NCBI RefSeq assembly: GCF_040807025.1
Contig: NC_090942.1
Span: forward strand, 181,239,247-181,303,246
From: Struthio camelus
Taxonomy: Eukaryota; Chordata; Aves; Struthioniformes; Struthionidae
DNA length: 64,000 bases
Reading direction: 5' to 3'
Shown: one piece after another, positions 45,657 to 58,400 of the stretch
Numbering within the stretch: position 1 is the first letter of the stretch
Layout of the letters: every line of letters begins with the position of its first letter
Position numbers and translations under genes: made by a program
Notes under the pieces: generated by a model
What the model saw: the letters and a program-made list of their open reading frames with translations, nothing else
Told to the model about the DNA's origin: nothing
The model's database searches: none

Positions 45657-47274
45657 CTCTCTGGATGGTGTAGGTTTGGAAGGCTTGGGCAGTGGGCCGA
45701 CTTCCAGAAGCCCTTTGAAAAGGCCAAGAGGCTGCTGAAGAGAGCTGACGCCTCCGTTTTGGCCACCCAAGCATGCAGCCGGCTCCTGGAGTGCTACACG
45801 CTGGTGCTGCGGAACGACCTTGAGCGCAGCTCGGCGAGGGCCCGGGAGAGCCGCAGCAGGGCTCTAAGGGTGAGGGAAGAGGAGGAAGGGGGTGTGCATG
45901 CTGTGAGGGGACTCTAGGGAAAGCTGTGTTGCGAGCAGCAGTGGATTGGCAAGGCCGGGGCGAAGGAGCCGTGCTGGGATGGAGCCAGGCTAGAGGCGGA
46001 GTGTAGTAGTGGGTTAGAGAGGAACATGGCAAGAGGCTGCTCCCCCATGGGGCGGCAGCAAGAGGTGGTAGAGAAGGCAGTGAGGTGACGGGGGTCTTCC
46101 CGGGCACGTGAGGATTCCCTTGTGGGAGTGGGAATGGGAATGGGAATGGCCTGCAAGACAGGAGAAGAGACTTGCACAGCCATGAGCTAGCTAGTGAGCC
46201 CTGCTGAAATGCCTGCTGCATGTGAGGGCTTATGGCTCGGGAGAGACTTGTGTGGTATCTCAGCCTTGCTAGCTGCGTGCTCCTTGTGCCTTTGCGGCTG
46301 CTTTCCCCTTTGGGGAACAGGTGCAGTCCTCAGTGCCAAGCCATCGCCCAGCTCGATGACTTCTGCTGACGTGCCTCTCCATTGTTCTCTCGGTAGCTTG
46401 CGGAAGAGGTTTTTGCTCGGTGCTCTACAAGCCCCGTCTTCTACCCCAGAGCCTACCATCTGAAAGCGTACGTTTTCTGCATGCTGGGTAACAAAGACCA
46501 GAGCCTGTGGTGCCTCAGGCAGGGCCTCCAAGCCTGTGAAGTGAACGGCAACCTCCTGGAGAAGACTTGGCTGGAGATGAGCGCTGTAAGTGGATCCTCT
46601 TTGCCTCTGAGTTGCTCCCTGGGCAGAGGCTTGGCATGCCCTAGGAGAGGGTGGCGCGGACCGTACTCCGGCAGGTCCACGTAGGGAAAGCCCCCAGCGA
46701 GCTTCAGGAGCGTGTGCTGAAAGTCCTTGGCGAGCTGGTAGGGGCTGCTAGCCCTCCTCAGCAGGAGGGCAGTGGCAGCTGCGATGCCCTTCCCTCAGGA
46801 GGGGCTGGAAGGACACGCGAGGGAGCAGCACGCGCTGCAGCACGCCGCTCCTTCCCAGCATCTCTGCTGGGCTGAGGAGCGGTGGAGTGGAATCTCTGCC
46901 TCTCCCTTGAGCCAGCTCTGGGAGCCAGCCTGAACCTGTGAGGAGGCTTCCTTTGCGTTCCCTCTCCTTGCCCTCCCTGATAGGCTTTTGCAGCACGGCA
47001 GATTGGGTGATGGGTGGAAGAAGCTACTGCGAGAGGCCTCGCTTGCCTTCCCGGACCGCTCGGGGGACCTCCCGTTCTTCGCGGCTCTCACTTGGGCTTT
47101 TGTTTTCCTCAGGAGCGGTGGTTCACTGGCAAGGGCCCCGTGGGAGACTTGTGGCTGGAGACAGCGCCACGTTTTCCCCAGCTGAAGCAAGCAAAGCCTG
47201 AAGTCTGTAGCTCCAGGTACCTGCTGAAGCTGCCAGCACGGCCGAGCGAGGATGCTCTTCCAGGGATTAAATAA
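28234..47274 (+). CDS. ADCY10: Soluble adenylyl cyclase (ADCY10-like), copy 2, 32 coding exons, intact
   Basis: Exons: 28234-28387, 29195-29299, 29859-29897, 30249-30392, 30695-30900, 31192-31288, 31618-31706, 31888-32079, 32321-32442, 32858-32934, 33291-33480, 34533-34585, 35009-35162, 35565-35757, 36351-36437, 36843-37126, 37501-37637, 38164-38289, 38763-39017, 39406-39750, 40279-40330, 41014-41236, 41621-41728, 41983-42161, 42776-42932, 43380-43584, 43663-43759, 44567-44682, 45336-45453, 45674-45869, 46397-46585, 47113-47274. It encodes 1616 residues with no frameshift or internal stop. By eye it differs from copy 1 at four residues: Met529Thr, Lys629Glu, Thr926Ala and Thr950Ala. Lys629Glu (codon GAG, exon 15) is private to this copy. 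All cyclase catalytic residues are kept, and Trp178 (codon 30784-30786) again replaces the bicarbonate-pocket arginine. All 31 introns keep GT-AG ends. Nothing in the sequence marks this copy as a pseudogene. Confidence 0.93.
33065..33099 (+). repeat. GGCCTGT minisatellite in intron 10, 5 units (copy 2)
   Basis: Five exact heptamers follow a partial GGCCTT unit. One full unit plus the partial unit account for the 13-bp difference from copy 1. Confidence 0.9.
42344..42352 (+). repeat. G9 homopolymer in intron 24 (copy 2)
   Basis: Nine G at the site that has eleven in copy 1, again followed by TGGTGGGGG. Confidence 0.8.
45575..45602. repeat. 28-bp perfect palindrome in intron 29 (copy 2)
   Basis: Identical to the palindrome in copy 1, again directly before the GT tract. 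It has been conserved without change despite being a structure prone to deletion. Confidence 0.92.
45607..45654 (+). repeat. (GT)24 microsatellite next to the exon 30 acceptor (copy 2)
   Basis: Twenty-four GT units, three more than copy 1, with the same 19-base gap to exon 30 (starts 45674). Confidence 0.95.
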
Positions 47275-47275
47275 A
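47270..47275 (+). terminator. AATAAA polyadenylation signal overlapping the stop codon (copy 2)
   Basis: Same arrangement as copy 1. The TAA stop (47272-47274) lies inside AATAAA, so the predicted 3'UTR is very short. Confidence 0.75.
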
Positions 47276-48890
47276 GAAACACTGCCATCATCTCAGCGTT
47301 CTGTATGGCATAGTCACAGAGCACAGCAAGAGGACGCTGAAGGCGTGCCATGAGAGTCTCTGGCGTGTGGTTTATTGGGAAAGCTAGGCTGCGGGGAAGC
47401 CACCACCCCCGTTGTTAGTGCTCACAAGAGTCGAGGGCTGTAAAGCAGCGCAAGAAATTCTCTCCCCCTCGCCCTAGTGCAGGTCCCTGTGGCGCTGTGT
47501 AAGCACTTGAGCCGGCTGCAGGAGGAGCTTGGCCCTGGTGTAGGGCCAAGTGGTTGCTGAGGTGGGGAGGGTGGGAGGGTGTTTTTCTGCAAGCGGGCCT
47601 GGTTTGAAGTGTTCCCCAGTCAGAAAAGTCAACAGCACTAGCGGCCTCATCCTGTTCCCCTCTCTGGTTGATGCGGATGAAAGCTCCTTAGTGGAGAATG
47701 GATGTACGTGTGTCCATATAGAAGTAGCCAAGAGGGATGCCCCTGTGGGCGAGGGCGCTGCTTGTGCTGGGGTCCCCCCAGCTCCCAGCTGAGCTTGCCT
47801 TGGGGAGCAGCCAGCCCTTGCTGCTCACTGACAAGAGAGACCATTGGCCTAGGCGTCCTCACGCTGCTGCGCGCTCTTCCTGAGGAGGCAGAGCAAGCCT
47901 GCTCGGTCGGCCTGCATCGTCAGTCTCCCGTACGGGTGACCGCTTTGCCTGCCTCGTGGGAAGGAGGAAGGAGGAAGCGTGTGAGCTGGGCTGGCAAGCA
48001 GCGTTCCGAACCTGGGCCTGGCTCGGTGTGTGTGCCTGGCTGTCGCCAGCAGGTTGCAGTTGGGTGTGCTAGGTGCAAGTGACTTGTGCTTGCTTGGGAG
48101 ACTTTTGTGGGCCCCGAGGCAGCAGGGGGAGCCTTCTGGAGGCAAGAAGAGAGACCATCTTGGTAGCCTGTCTCTGAGTGCTGAGGCAGCAGGAAAGAAG
48201 GCAGGCTGGTTTCTGCTGTCAAGTGCTCTGCTGTTTGAGGTCAGCAGCGCAAGGGCACAGGCTCGTCTAAAGCACCTGGTCCCCCAGGCCTGGGAGGGGC
48301 TGGTGCTCCCTCGCCTGGTCATTGCCTGAGGGAGAGGCACTGACAGTGCCAGAGGGACACTGGAGGCTGCCTGGGCAAGCAGCCGCTGAGTGTCACCATG
48401 TGCCAGGCATGCCAACTCGTGCAGCTGCTCCTCTGCGCGACTGGGGAGAAGGGCAGCTTTGGCGTGCACGGAGCGTGGCCTTGGCTGCTAGCCCTCGTCC
48501 CCCGTAGAGCCCGGCTCTCCTCAGTGCTGCTGCTTTGGTGGCAGGGAGAGTTGTGTGGCTCGGGGCAGCGGCTAAGGTGGACGGGGAGCTGCCTTTGCCT
48601 AGCCGGAGGCAGGTGCCCTGCGTGAGCCAGGGTGCCCAGCGTGGCTCTGTTTCCCTGGGGCATGCAAGGTTTACAACAGCGTTCTCCCTCGGAGCAGGGA
48701 CCTGGAGCTGCCTCCTGCTGCAGCTTTTGACTTTGTCTTGCCCTCTCTGATAGGCCGGTGCGCCGTGGTCCTGGCCCAGCCCTGTCCATCTCCTGCCGGC
48801 CTCCCCCAGGAGCCGTGCGGATGGAGGTTGGCTGTGTCCCCCGCTCCCGCCCCGGAAAAGCCCCACTTCTTTTTTGCAAAGAAATACAAG
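47276..48890. other. Spacer between gene copy 2 and unit 3; no gene seen
   Basis: Nearly identical to the unit 1 spacer, with a few substitutions and the same length. No gene, RNA or repeat is recognised in it. Confidence 0.6.
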
Positions 48891-49412
48891 TCCTCCGAGC
48901 AGCCCTGGAAACGCCCAGCTGCGTGCTGCAGTGGCCGTGCTTTTGGGGAAGCCTGGGCTGCTGGCTGTCAGCATGTCTGTTAGGCCCTTTGCGCTTGGGA
49001 ACGTGGGAACCAGCTGCTGTTTCGGCCACGGGTGGAGGTCAGTCGCTGTGCGAGCCTCCTTCAGCTCTGTACGGGAGACAACTGCGTCGCACTAGCCACA
49101 TCTGAGCAACCGGCTCGGCGTAAGGAGGGAGCTGGGGTAGCTTCCCGGCAGTTGCTGGGTAAGCGGTGCCTTGCAGAGGCTGTCACTGTTAGCTGGATCA
49201 GCGTACGCAACAGTGTACAGGTAAATGATGACACGCGGCCAATGTCACTGTGACCCGATTGTGACCCCCCCCGGCCCCTTGGTGACAGAGGGCCAGCCGC
49301 GCCTCCCCAAGGCCAGTGCGCAACGCTGTGCAGTGGTGTCTGGTCGTCCTCCCTGGTGGGCACGGTGGGTCGTCTTGTACTGAGGTACCGCAGGTACCCC
49401 AGGGCGCTGACG
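48891..49412 (+). promoter_or_regulatory. Shared 5' flank of gene copy 3, candidate promoter and 5'UTR
   Basis: Same 522-bp block, with a CCAAT box at 49239-49243. Its upstream context is the spacer, as for copy 2. Confidence 0.35.
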
Positions 49413-52400
49413 ATGTCTTGTGCCTGGGAGCGAAGGTCAAAGCACTGCTCAGAACTGGGGGAAGTAGCTGCTTACGTCCCCGACCTGCTTTTGTCTGAGG
49501 ACTTGAAGCAGGAGAACCGTTGCGTTCAGAACTTCCACGGAGTGCTGCTCTTTGCGGATGTGTCAGGTGGGTCAAAGCGTTATGAAGGGCGGGCACTGAG
49601 GAGGAGTCACCGACCCGAGCCGTTGGGACTTAGCGGGCCTTTTGGAGCCCTGGTCGTCCCGCCTGTGGTAGAGAAGGGGTCAAAGGAGATGTCGTTTGCT
49701 GCTGAGGTCTTCCGCTTTGGGGAAGTAGCGCTCGGACGTAGCCGAGGTCACAGCCCGGGGGCGGTCTTTGCTGCCAGCCGCACTGCGGCCTGCTTGTGGT
49801 CACCCGTCTGCTCAGAGCAGTGTGCGTAGGGAGCTCTGAGGCTGCCGGAGCAGCAGCTTGGGCCCGCGCTGTTGACTGCAGTGCTCTCTCCGGAGCTTTG
49901 GGGAGGTGTGAGGTGGGCCAGGCTCTGGCTCATGGAGGCCTGGGAGAGGAGGCCTGGCTGCCTTGCCTCACCCTTGTTAGTCTTTGTCAGGGCAAACTTG
50001 GAGGAGCAGCTGCTGCGCAGAGGAGCTGGCTTGCCAGGTGCTGCGTTAGTTGGCAAAGGCCTCCCGGGCTTTCTAGCTAAGGGTGTTGCCTGGCTGTAGG
50101 CAAGAGGGGAGGCAGCCGGGGGACGTGCTGGAGGGTGGCAGCCAAGTGCAGGAGCTAGGCGTAACGGGTAGGTGTGAGCATGGGGAAGGCGCCCGTCAGC
50201 GAGCGCTCAGAAGCGCGGGTGGAATTAGAGGGCTGTGCCCGCTGTCAGGGGCGCGCCCGGGTTCTCCCGGAGCGTGGTTCTCTTGGCTGGCTGAAAGCGA
50301 CGTGGAAAGTGCCAGGTCCTTCGGCCCCGTGGACGCGTCCTGATTTCTTTGTGCCTGTGTGTCCCTGTTGCAGGTTTCACTGCTCTGACAGAGAAATTCA
50401 GCCAGAGCATCAGCAGAGAGCGGGGTGCGGATGAGGTCACGCAAACCCTCAATCGCTACATGGGTGACATTTTGGAGGGTAAGTGCCGTTCTGCAGGACT
50501 GTGTGGGATTGGGCCACGACGAGAGAGAGGTGCTGGGCAGCCTGCTGCTGCTGCTGCCGCCGCCTCCTCCTTGCGCGGGCTGGAGGTTCCCATGGGGCTG
50601 AGAGCAGCCGAGAGCAGCTGGGCTCTTCTGGCAGGTGCTTTCTGCTCCCCACGAAGACTAAGGAGGTGCCCGCTTTCTCAGCACCCACCCTTGGCCTTGT
50701 GGAGTGACCGCTGTTCAGTGATGGAGGAAGATTTTGCTGGTGTTGGGGCGCAGGGGGGAGCGGGGGCATCTAGCCAGTGTTAGTGCCCAAATGAGCCGGG
50801 GATGGGGGCGCTGACCAAAGTGTGCGTTACTTTCCCTGGGGCCTTGTCACAGGGCACAGTAGCGTAGGTCCCAGGGCTGTGGTCCCTGTGAGCAGTGCAG
50901 CTGCTACGTTTGCTAAGTTGTGCCCCCAAAGCACCGCTGCTCTTGTGCTGCTGTCTGAGCAGAGCGGCTTGTCCTGCGGCCTTCCTGAAGAAGGCCTAGC
51001 TGCAACTCTTGTTGTGCTTTTTTTTTTCGCTCCGCAGAGCTGCTGGCTTTTGGTGGAGACATCTTGAAGTTTGCAGGTACGTGTGCGTAAAAGAGACGTG
51101 GCCTCGTCTGCTGCAGCTGCAGACGAGTGCTAGGGGAGAGGGGAGACAGAGCCGCGAGCTGGCAGAGCCCCGAGGGGTGGCTCTGCTGGCACGCAGGTGC
51201 CCAGGGGGAGCTGCCGTCCCGGGCCCTGGCGGCGTGGCTGCAGTTGTAGCTGGCGGGGCAGAGGGGGAGGTGTGCCTGTGGCCAGGGTGCTGTAGTTGAG
51301 GAGGAGGCCTTCACCCAAACGCATTTTCCCTGGCACGCCTGCTGGCTTCCGCTGCCCCGGCAGGTGGGTGCAGGTCAGGGAGCGTCAGGTGTCACGAGAG
51401 CCGTCCCTGTCCCCTTGCTTTCCCCAGGGGATGCTGTGCTGGTGCTGTGGAGAGCAAAGCACACGCAGCTGAGGGACACCATCAGCCTGGTGCTGCAGTG
51501 TAGCCAGCAAATCCAGGAGAAGTACAGGATCCGTGAGACGGACGTGGGTCTGAAGCTCCGACTGAAGATAGGTACGGGGAGTGCCGGATTAGGCTGCTGC
51601 GCGTTCTCAGGCAGGCGTTCACGAGCTGCCTGCATGCAAAGTGAGCCGGTGGCCGGCCAACGTGCCGGTGTGGGGCCCCTGATGAGGACCCCCTCCCCGG
51701 CCATGATCAGTCCTGAATCCATAAAGTGGGTGCTTCGCCTGCACTCGAAGCAGTTGAGCGGGAAGAGCCCGGCTCCAGGGCTGAGCTTCAAAGTTGGCCT
51801 GGGAGGAGCTGAGCTGTGGCGGGCTGTGGAGGTAAAAATGCTCTCTGCATCAGTTGTGCTTGTCTCTCACCAGGGATCTCTGCAGGGCATATGTCCCTCC
51901 TGACTGTTGGAGACAAAAAGCAGCAGCACTTCCTGATCCTTGGCCAGGCCGTGGGTGAAGTGTGGCAGGCCCAAAACCTTGCCAATGCAAGTGACGTGAT
52001 CCTGTCACCCAGCTGCTGGGAGCTCTGTAACCAGAACAAGATCAAGACCAAGAGACTTAAAGGCCAAAGCGCTGTGAAGGTGGGTGGGATGGCCTCTGGA
52101 GCAATTCTGAGGGCCTAGCCGTGGCCGTGGCTGCGAGGGAGGAAGGTGCGAGGAGGGCGAGGAGACGCGCGTGGAGGGAGTTCTAGGTGTCGACGTAGGT
52201 GGGGAGCAGTAGCTGTTGGGGAGCAGTTTTGTCTCCGGGTTGTCTCTGGATTCTGCTGGGTGGCTTTGAAGAGGGGGTCAGGAGGCGCTGGAAGAGCCTG
52301 CCTCAACGGGTACTGTCCTCTGTGGGTGCTGGAGCTGTCCTCGACGCGTTTTTGTACTGTGTGCCTTTAGGTTACAGGCATGGAACGGATGTCTCTGTCG

Positions 52401-55400
52401 GAACGCGAAGACATCTTCTCCAAGTTTACCCGAGCCCAGCTGAACTACAGTTCTCCTGAGGCGTCAGGTGAGGCCCATCTTCATGATGTTCTGTGGCTGC
52501 CCAGAAAGGTGGGGGCGGGCTTGTTCAGGGGCCAGCGAGGAACGCCCTCTGCCCTCTCCCCCTTGCAGTTAGCATTTGTGCCTTTGGCCCTGGTGCGCTT
52601 CAGCGGAGGCACTCGCTGCTTCCCCCTCCTTCCAGGGGCCTGCTCTGGCTGAGCACCTGCAGGAGGAAGAAACGTGCAACTGGAGGAGACTTTCTCTCCC
52701 TGAGTTCCAGTGCCAGCCCCTGCTTTCCAACTGCTTTTCCCTAGGCAGGCTCGTAGTGCCAGCCTGCCAGTCACCGCCTGGATTTTCCTTCCCTAGGCAT
52801 CCTGAGGCCTGCTGTTACCCTGGCCCCTCGGCATGCTCTGGGGAAACTGCTGCGGAAGTACGTCCCCGCATCTGTTCTGAGGAAGGTATGGCCACAGCTG
52901 CCGGGAGCTGTGTTTTTTTTTTTGCCCCGAGGGGAGGATTTATTCCTTCCGCGGAGAGCGCGGGCTGCTGCCCACGTGTGGGCTCTTGCTTGGTGTTTGC
53001 TGGAGGCAGTCAGCTCTCGGGGAGAGCTGGCTGCTGAAGGTGTCCCGCTCTCGTCTTCCAGATTGATGACAGGCAGCCCCCGGACTACTTGTCCGAGCTA
53101 CGGCCGGTCACCTGCCTCTTTGTCAAGCTGCAGTTTGCTGCCGATGTCAACTTAACGCAGATCTGCAAGGCTATCCAGGACAGCAGCGTGATGATGTTGG
53201 AGATCATCCGGCCTCACAAGGGCGAGATCAACAAAATCTCCATGTTTGATAAAGTGAGTGTGGGGGAGGAGCCCACCCCGCAAAAGCGTGGGCAGCAAAC
53301 GAGAGGGCAGTGGCTCTCTCGCTCTACTGAGCAGTGGGGAAAGGAGAAGCAGCTCTGCCTCGGCGCTGGGATCAGCACCCTCTGGCTGGGGGTTGCCCTG
53401 AAGCTCTGCTGCTCTCGGCAGAGGCTCGACTCGCACGGCATGAGCCGTTTGCCGTAGGCGTTGTCACAAGCTGTGCTGCCCCCGTCCTTGGCAGGGCTGC
53501 ACGTTCCTGTGTGTGTTTGGACTCCCTGGAGAGAAGCTGCCCGACGAAAGCGTTCACGCCTTGGAAAGCGCTCTTAAAATCTCCAAGGCGTGCTCCTCGA
53601 GGCCTAGGAAAATCGAGTGAGTGGGGAGGCGCGTTGCCCGGGACTGCGCGGGGGAAGGAGGGAGGGATGGTTTCTCAGCGAGACGTGCCCTCTAGCTTGG
53701 CCTCCTCTGTCCCTGGGAGGAAGGAGACAGTGCCCTGAGAGGTGCCCTTCTTCCCCGCGCCGAGGAGACGTGCTGTGGCCGGCTGGAGTCAGGGACTTTC
53801 CGCCCGTCCCAGCTGTGAGGCCTTAGGGGAAGGGCTGAAAACTGCCTGGCTGCTCTCGGGAGCCCCTTTCACACGCTGCGGAGCTCTGCAGGTCCCCGAG
53901 GTCTGCCCTGCCAGGGCGGGAGGTGGTGCGAGGGGAGCTGGGTGAAGGGGTGAAGGTAGGCGGGCAGGCAGGCCTGTGCGCGGGTGCTGCTGAACGCCTG
54001 TTGCTCTCCGTGTGTGTCAGGGCCGTGTCTGTCGGGGTTACCAGCGGGACGGTGTTCTGCGGAGTCGTAGGCCATCGCGTGAGGCACGAATACACAGGTA
54101 CGAGGTGTTTGGCTGAGGAGTGGGTGGCTGGGCTGGGTCTGTTCAGCCGGAGCAGTGTGCCAAAGGAAGAGGCAGAGCGGCAGGGAACAGCCTGTTGCCC
54201 GTACGTGCTGGGCTGGGACGAGGCCTTGGCCTGTGGCCTGTGGCCTGTGGCCTGTGGCCTGTGGGGAACGAGGGAGGCAGGGCGGGCGCCACTGCGGTGC
54301 GGGGGACCGGGCTCAGAGCCTTGTTGTTCCTGTTGGTTGTGCTGCCAACGGTTTGGGGCTTGCCTGTGCTGGAGGCGATGCAGCCGTTGGCGGTGAAGGG
54401 TGGAGCGGGTTGGTTTCATAGGTACGTGAATGCGTGCTCTCTCTCTGTGGCAGTCATTGGCCAGAAGGTGAATCTGGCAGCCCGGCTGATGGAGCACTAC
54501 CCTGGGCTGGTGTCCTGTGACGCAGCGACGTACGCAGCCTCTAGGCTGCCCCGATGGTGCTTCAAGGAGCTGCCGGAGGCAAAGATGAAGGGGGTTGTCG
54601 ATCCTGGCCCCGTGTATCAATACCTGGGGGTGTCGGCGAAGTCGTGAGTGTCCTGTTTGAGCGGGCTGGTTGGGGGCAGGGTGGCACACAGGGTCCAGTC
54701 TTGGTCCGCCAAGAGGAGTTGTGCAGAGCTGGCCCCCGCCCACACCTCCCATCGCTGGGGCTGAGAAGATGGAAAGGCAGAGCACGGGTATGCTTTTGGC
54801 CTGCCTACGCTGGTGCCTCCTGCTGTAAGGAGACTGGGAGTGATGCCGGAGGGGTGGAGAAGGCTTTTAGGTGTCCGTAGGCACAGAGGGGCCTTGCAGC
54901 CCCTGCCCAAACGGCTTCCAGCTGTGCTTTCTGCCCTGTGCTTGCTCCATTGCGCGCAAGACTAACGCAGTGGCAATTCTGCCCCAGGGAGGCGTTCTCC
55001 CAGCTGCTTCCGAGCATGAGGCTCCCAGAAAGCTTTTGGTCAGGCCAGGACTCAGTTCCTGAGTGCCTCCTGGTGAAAGTTCAGGTGTTCCCCCGGGCCA
55101 GGGTTTGGCATCCTCTTTGGAGGACGTTTGGAAGGTTGACGTTGCCGTCCCCTTGCAACTTCAGAAAAACTCAAGCCCAAGGTGCCTGGTGCTTGGCGCC
55201 TTGGCCCAAGAAGTGACCCTTGTCGTCCTGTTGCACGTCGTGGCTTGCAGTGTTTTTTCTTGCCCGTCTTTGCCTTGACAGCAGCTGTTGCAGGGCCCCG
55301 CTTCTAGAAAGCGCTGCCTGTGAGCACAGGCCGGGGGACCAGAGACTTGTTTGGCTTGTCCTGCGGGGTGCAGCAGTGTGCTAGCCAGCGGCACTGCCTG

Positions 55401-58400
55401 GCTTCTTGCTCATGTCTCTGCTTCCTTGGGCTTTGGCCTGTGGCGCTCGAGTCTTGATGCTGTCTGGTGTCCCCCTGTGGCCGTTGGGCTTCTTCCTGGC
55501 TGCAGCTTTGCTAGTGCTCGTTTGGTGTTTGCGCTCTCTGCTGGGCCAGTGGGAGCGTGGGCAGGATTTGCTCCGGCTCAAAAGAAGAGCGGGCACCCGG
55601 GAGCGCGTACCCTCAGCTCCAGCTCCACGCGTGGCTCTACGTCCTCCAGCTTCTGCCTACTTAATTGGCTCTTGTTTTTCTCTTCCCGCTGCTAGCGTGT
55701 TTGGCATGGATGTTATGAAGGAGAGGTCCGGCTATTCCCCGTTGCTCGGTAGGTGGAGAACGCCTTGGTCTGCCGAAGGCCGATTTGTTGCCGTCGGTAC
55801 CTGTTAGTTCCGCTCTGGGAACGGAGAAGCTTTTGCGAGGGATGGTGTTGCCCGGCGTGGCCCTAAGGGTTTGGTGCATACCTTGGCTCCTAGCTGGTTC
55901 CTGTCTTTGGGGTTGGGCCGCAGCTAGAGGTGGGAAGCAGGGTGAGGCGTGCACCGGGTGCTCCCTGCTGTGCTGCATAGCTAGCGTGGCGGGACCTTTC
56001 CAGTGTGCAGTTGCTCACAGCCTCAGGGCTAAAGCGATGCCCGTATTTGGGATCGGGGAGGAGATTTCCTTGGGTCTGACTGACCCGCTGCGGCGGCGAG
56101 AGAGAAGGGTGCCGACGGCTGTTTGCTTTCCAGCTCGCTGCAACAGCTCGCTTTCTTGTTTGCCTTCCCAGGTCGGGAGGAGGAGATTGCCCTCTTTGAA
56201 AGCTACTTGAAAGCCTACGTGGATAAGAAAGCAAGCCACATCATGGCGTTTGAGGGCGTAACGGGCTCTGGAAAGAGCCATTTACTTACGGAGCTTGCCT
56301 CTTTAGGCCAGGCTGCTGGGCTCAGGTGAGTGTTGCTGACCGGGACCTGCGGAACGCTTTCGCTGCCCAGCCGCTGATGTCCGTGGGCTACTGGAGCCCC
56401 TCTGCCCGGGTGCGTGGCCCTTGGACTGCAGCATCCCTGCAAGGCCTGCAGGAGCTGCTGCTGAGGAGCAGCTGCGTGCTCTCCTGCTCCCTCCTGAGGG
56501 AGCTAGAGGTGGCTCCTGGAGCCACTGCTGTTGAGCTTCCTTCTTTGGGCCAGGCACCAAGCAAGGTAGAGCCCGAGCTCAGTCAGGGCTTTGGCCGTAG
56601 CCCCAGAGCCAAGAGAAGAAACCCAAGTGGCCCTAGATTCCGCCTCTCCCCTAGAGCTTAGTGCGAGAAGCCTGCGGCTGCTTGGGTCCCTCTCTGAATC
56701 TCAGTGCCTTTTGCTTCTGCATGGCAGGGTAGTGGCTGTGGAAGTGCTGGAGCTCAACCTGAAGCAGGTCTACTCTGCCATGCGCATGGTGCTGGCTGTG
56801 GCCATGGGCCTGCAGGCCTGTAAATCGTGCAGTGCCAGACAGCTCGTCCTGCAGGAAAAGCTCCAAGGGCTGGTGGAAGAGAGCAGCTACTGCCTCCTCA
56901 ACGTGCCTTTCGTCGTTAAGGTGAGAGCGAGAGGCCTCTGTGGCCGTGGCGAAGGCCTGCTTGTGAGCCGTCCTGTGGCTGTTGTGGTTGGGACACTGTG
57001 GCTGGGGAGTGGGCTTAGCTCCCTGGTGGGAGCAGCAGGAGGGTAGCACAGGCTGTGCTTCTGTTTGTGGGTCCAAAGAGGGGGGCGAGGGGGCCGAGGG
57101 GGCCCCTTGTTAGGGGTGAGTGCAGGTGCCAGGCTGCTGCAGGCAGTTCCTGGGGCCTTGCTCAGCAGCCTGGAAAGGGCATTGCAGAGAGGCTTTGAGA
57201 GGGGGCTGATGAGCTGGTGCTGAGTTCACTGGTGCGGGAGCAGCCTGCTCCCTCGCGCGATTGCCATGGCGAGGGAAGAAGCTCTTCTCCCGCCTCATCC
57301 CTCCCTGCAAGAGCTCTGCCAGAGACCCTCAGCAGAGGGCCTCCGTTGTAGGCTCCCGGTGACGTCCGCGCTGCGTCTCCTCTCCACTGTGTGGGGGAGA
57401 GGTAAGATGCTGAGGGCAACAGAGGCGTTTTGCTCGCTTGGACTTGCGTGGTGGGCAGGTGTGCTGAACCGCCCTGAAAGGCTGTTGCTCTGTGACTCTG
57501 CTTTTCCGGCCAGTTTCCCCTGTCGGAGAAGGTGTCCAAGATGAGCGACGCTCAAAGGACAATGGAACTGGAGTTGGTTTTTAAGAAAGTGCTACAGAAG
57601 GTGAGCCGTTCTCCCCATCCTGGGTCAGAGAAGGAAAGCAAGGCCGCAGGCTGAGGGCTCTGCAGGAGAGCGGTGGGAGCTGGTGGGAGGACAATGTACC
57701 GGGGTCATTGCCCTGCAGAGGCTGAACTCCCCATGCCATGTCCCCTGATAACTTTCCTCCTGTGAAGTTGGAGGGCATGTGCTCAGGGGGAGGAGGAACG
57801 GTGTCTTTCCGTGCCACCGTGCCCGAGAGACCTTAAGAGTCTCGGAGCACGGAAGAGCGGGTGAGATTCTGAACGAAGAGGTAGCTGGGGAGAGGAGAGC
57901 GACTTCTGCGCGTCCTCTGTGTGGGGAGAGGCCGGCCAAAGTTTGCCCTGTGGAGGATGCTTGAGAATCCCTCAGAATCCACCCAGACCAACGTGTTTGT
58001 TTCAGCTCGTTGAAGACGAACTTGTCCTGTTTGTCATCGACAACGCGCACTACATCGACTCTGCCTCCTGGGCTGTTATGTCGCGCGCGCTCAGAGATGT
58101 CCCGCTCTTTGTGGTCATGGGCTTTGCTCCCGCTCGCTCTAGAAGACAGAGGCTCTGCGAAGCTGCAGCAGACATCATGAAGTTGCAGCAAACGACCCAC
58201 GTTCATCTGGGAGAGCTGAAAGCTTCAGCTGTTGTGCAGAAAGCCTGCCGGGAGCTGGGAGTTGTCAGCGTGCCCAGGGACCTAGAGACGTAAGTCCCAG
58301 GCGGGGCCTCGGAGCTCTTCCCGAGGGGTTGACCCTCTGCAGAGAGAGGGCAGGAGGGAACGAACATGGTGGGGCAGTGGGGGCGATTTGCTGGGGCCGA

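Larger units (their letters stand above)
27712..48890 (+). repeat. Tandem unit 2 (21,179 bp) with one ADCY10-like gene
   Basis: This is a head-to-tail copy of unit 1. The size difference comes from small intronic indels: a 5-bp insertion in intron 7 near 31793-31800, 13 bp more in the intron 10 minisatellite region, 1 bp in intron 23, 2 bp fewer in the intron 24 G run and 6 bp more in the intron 29 GT tract. No indel falls in a coding exon. Confidence 0.96.

Noticed and set aside
53823-54785. A 320-codon minus-strand open frame in unit 3 (304 codons at 32708-33622 in unit 2, 209 at 11819-12448 in unit 1)
   Set aside because: It lies antisense to exons 10 and 11 and their introns, has no family similarity, and its length changes among copies with small intronic indels. 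GC-rich DNA has few stops, so long chance frames are expected.
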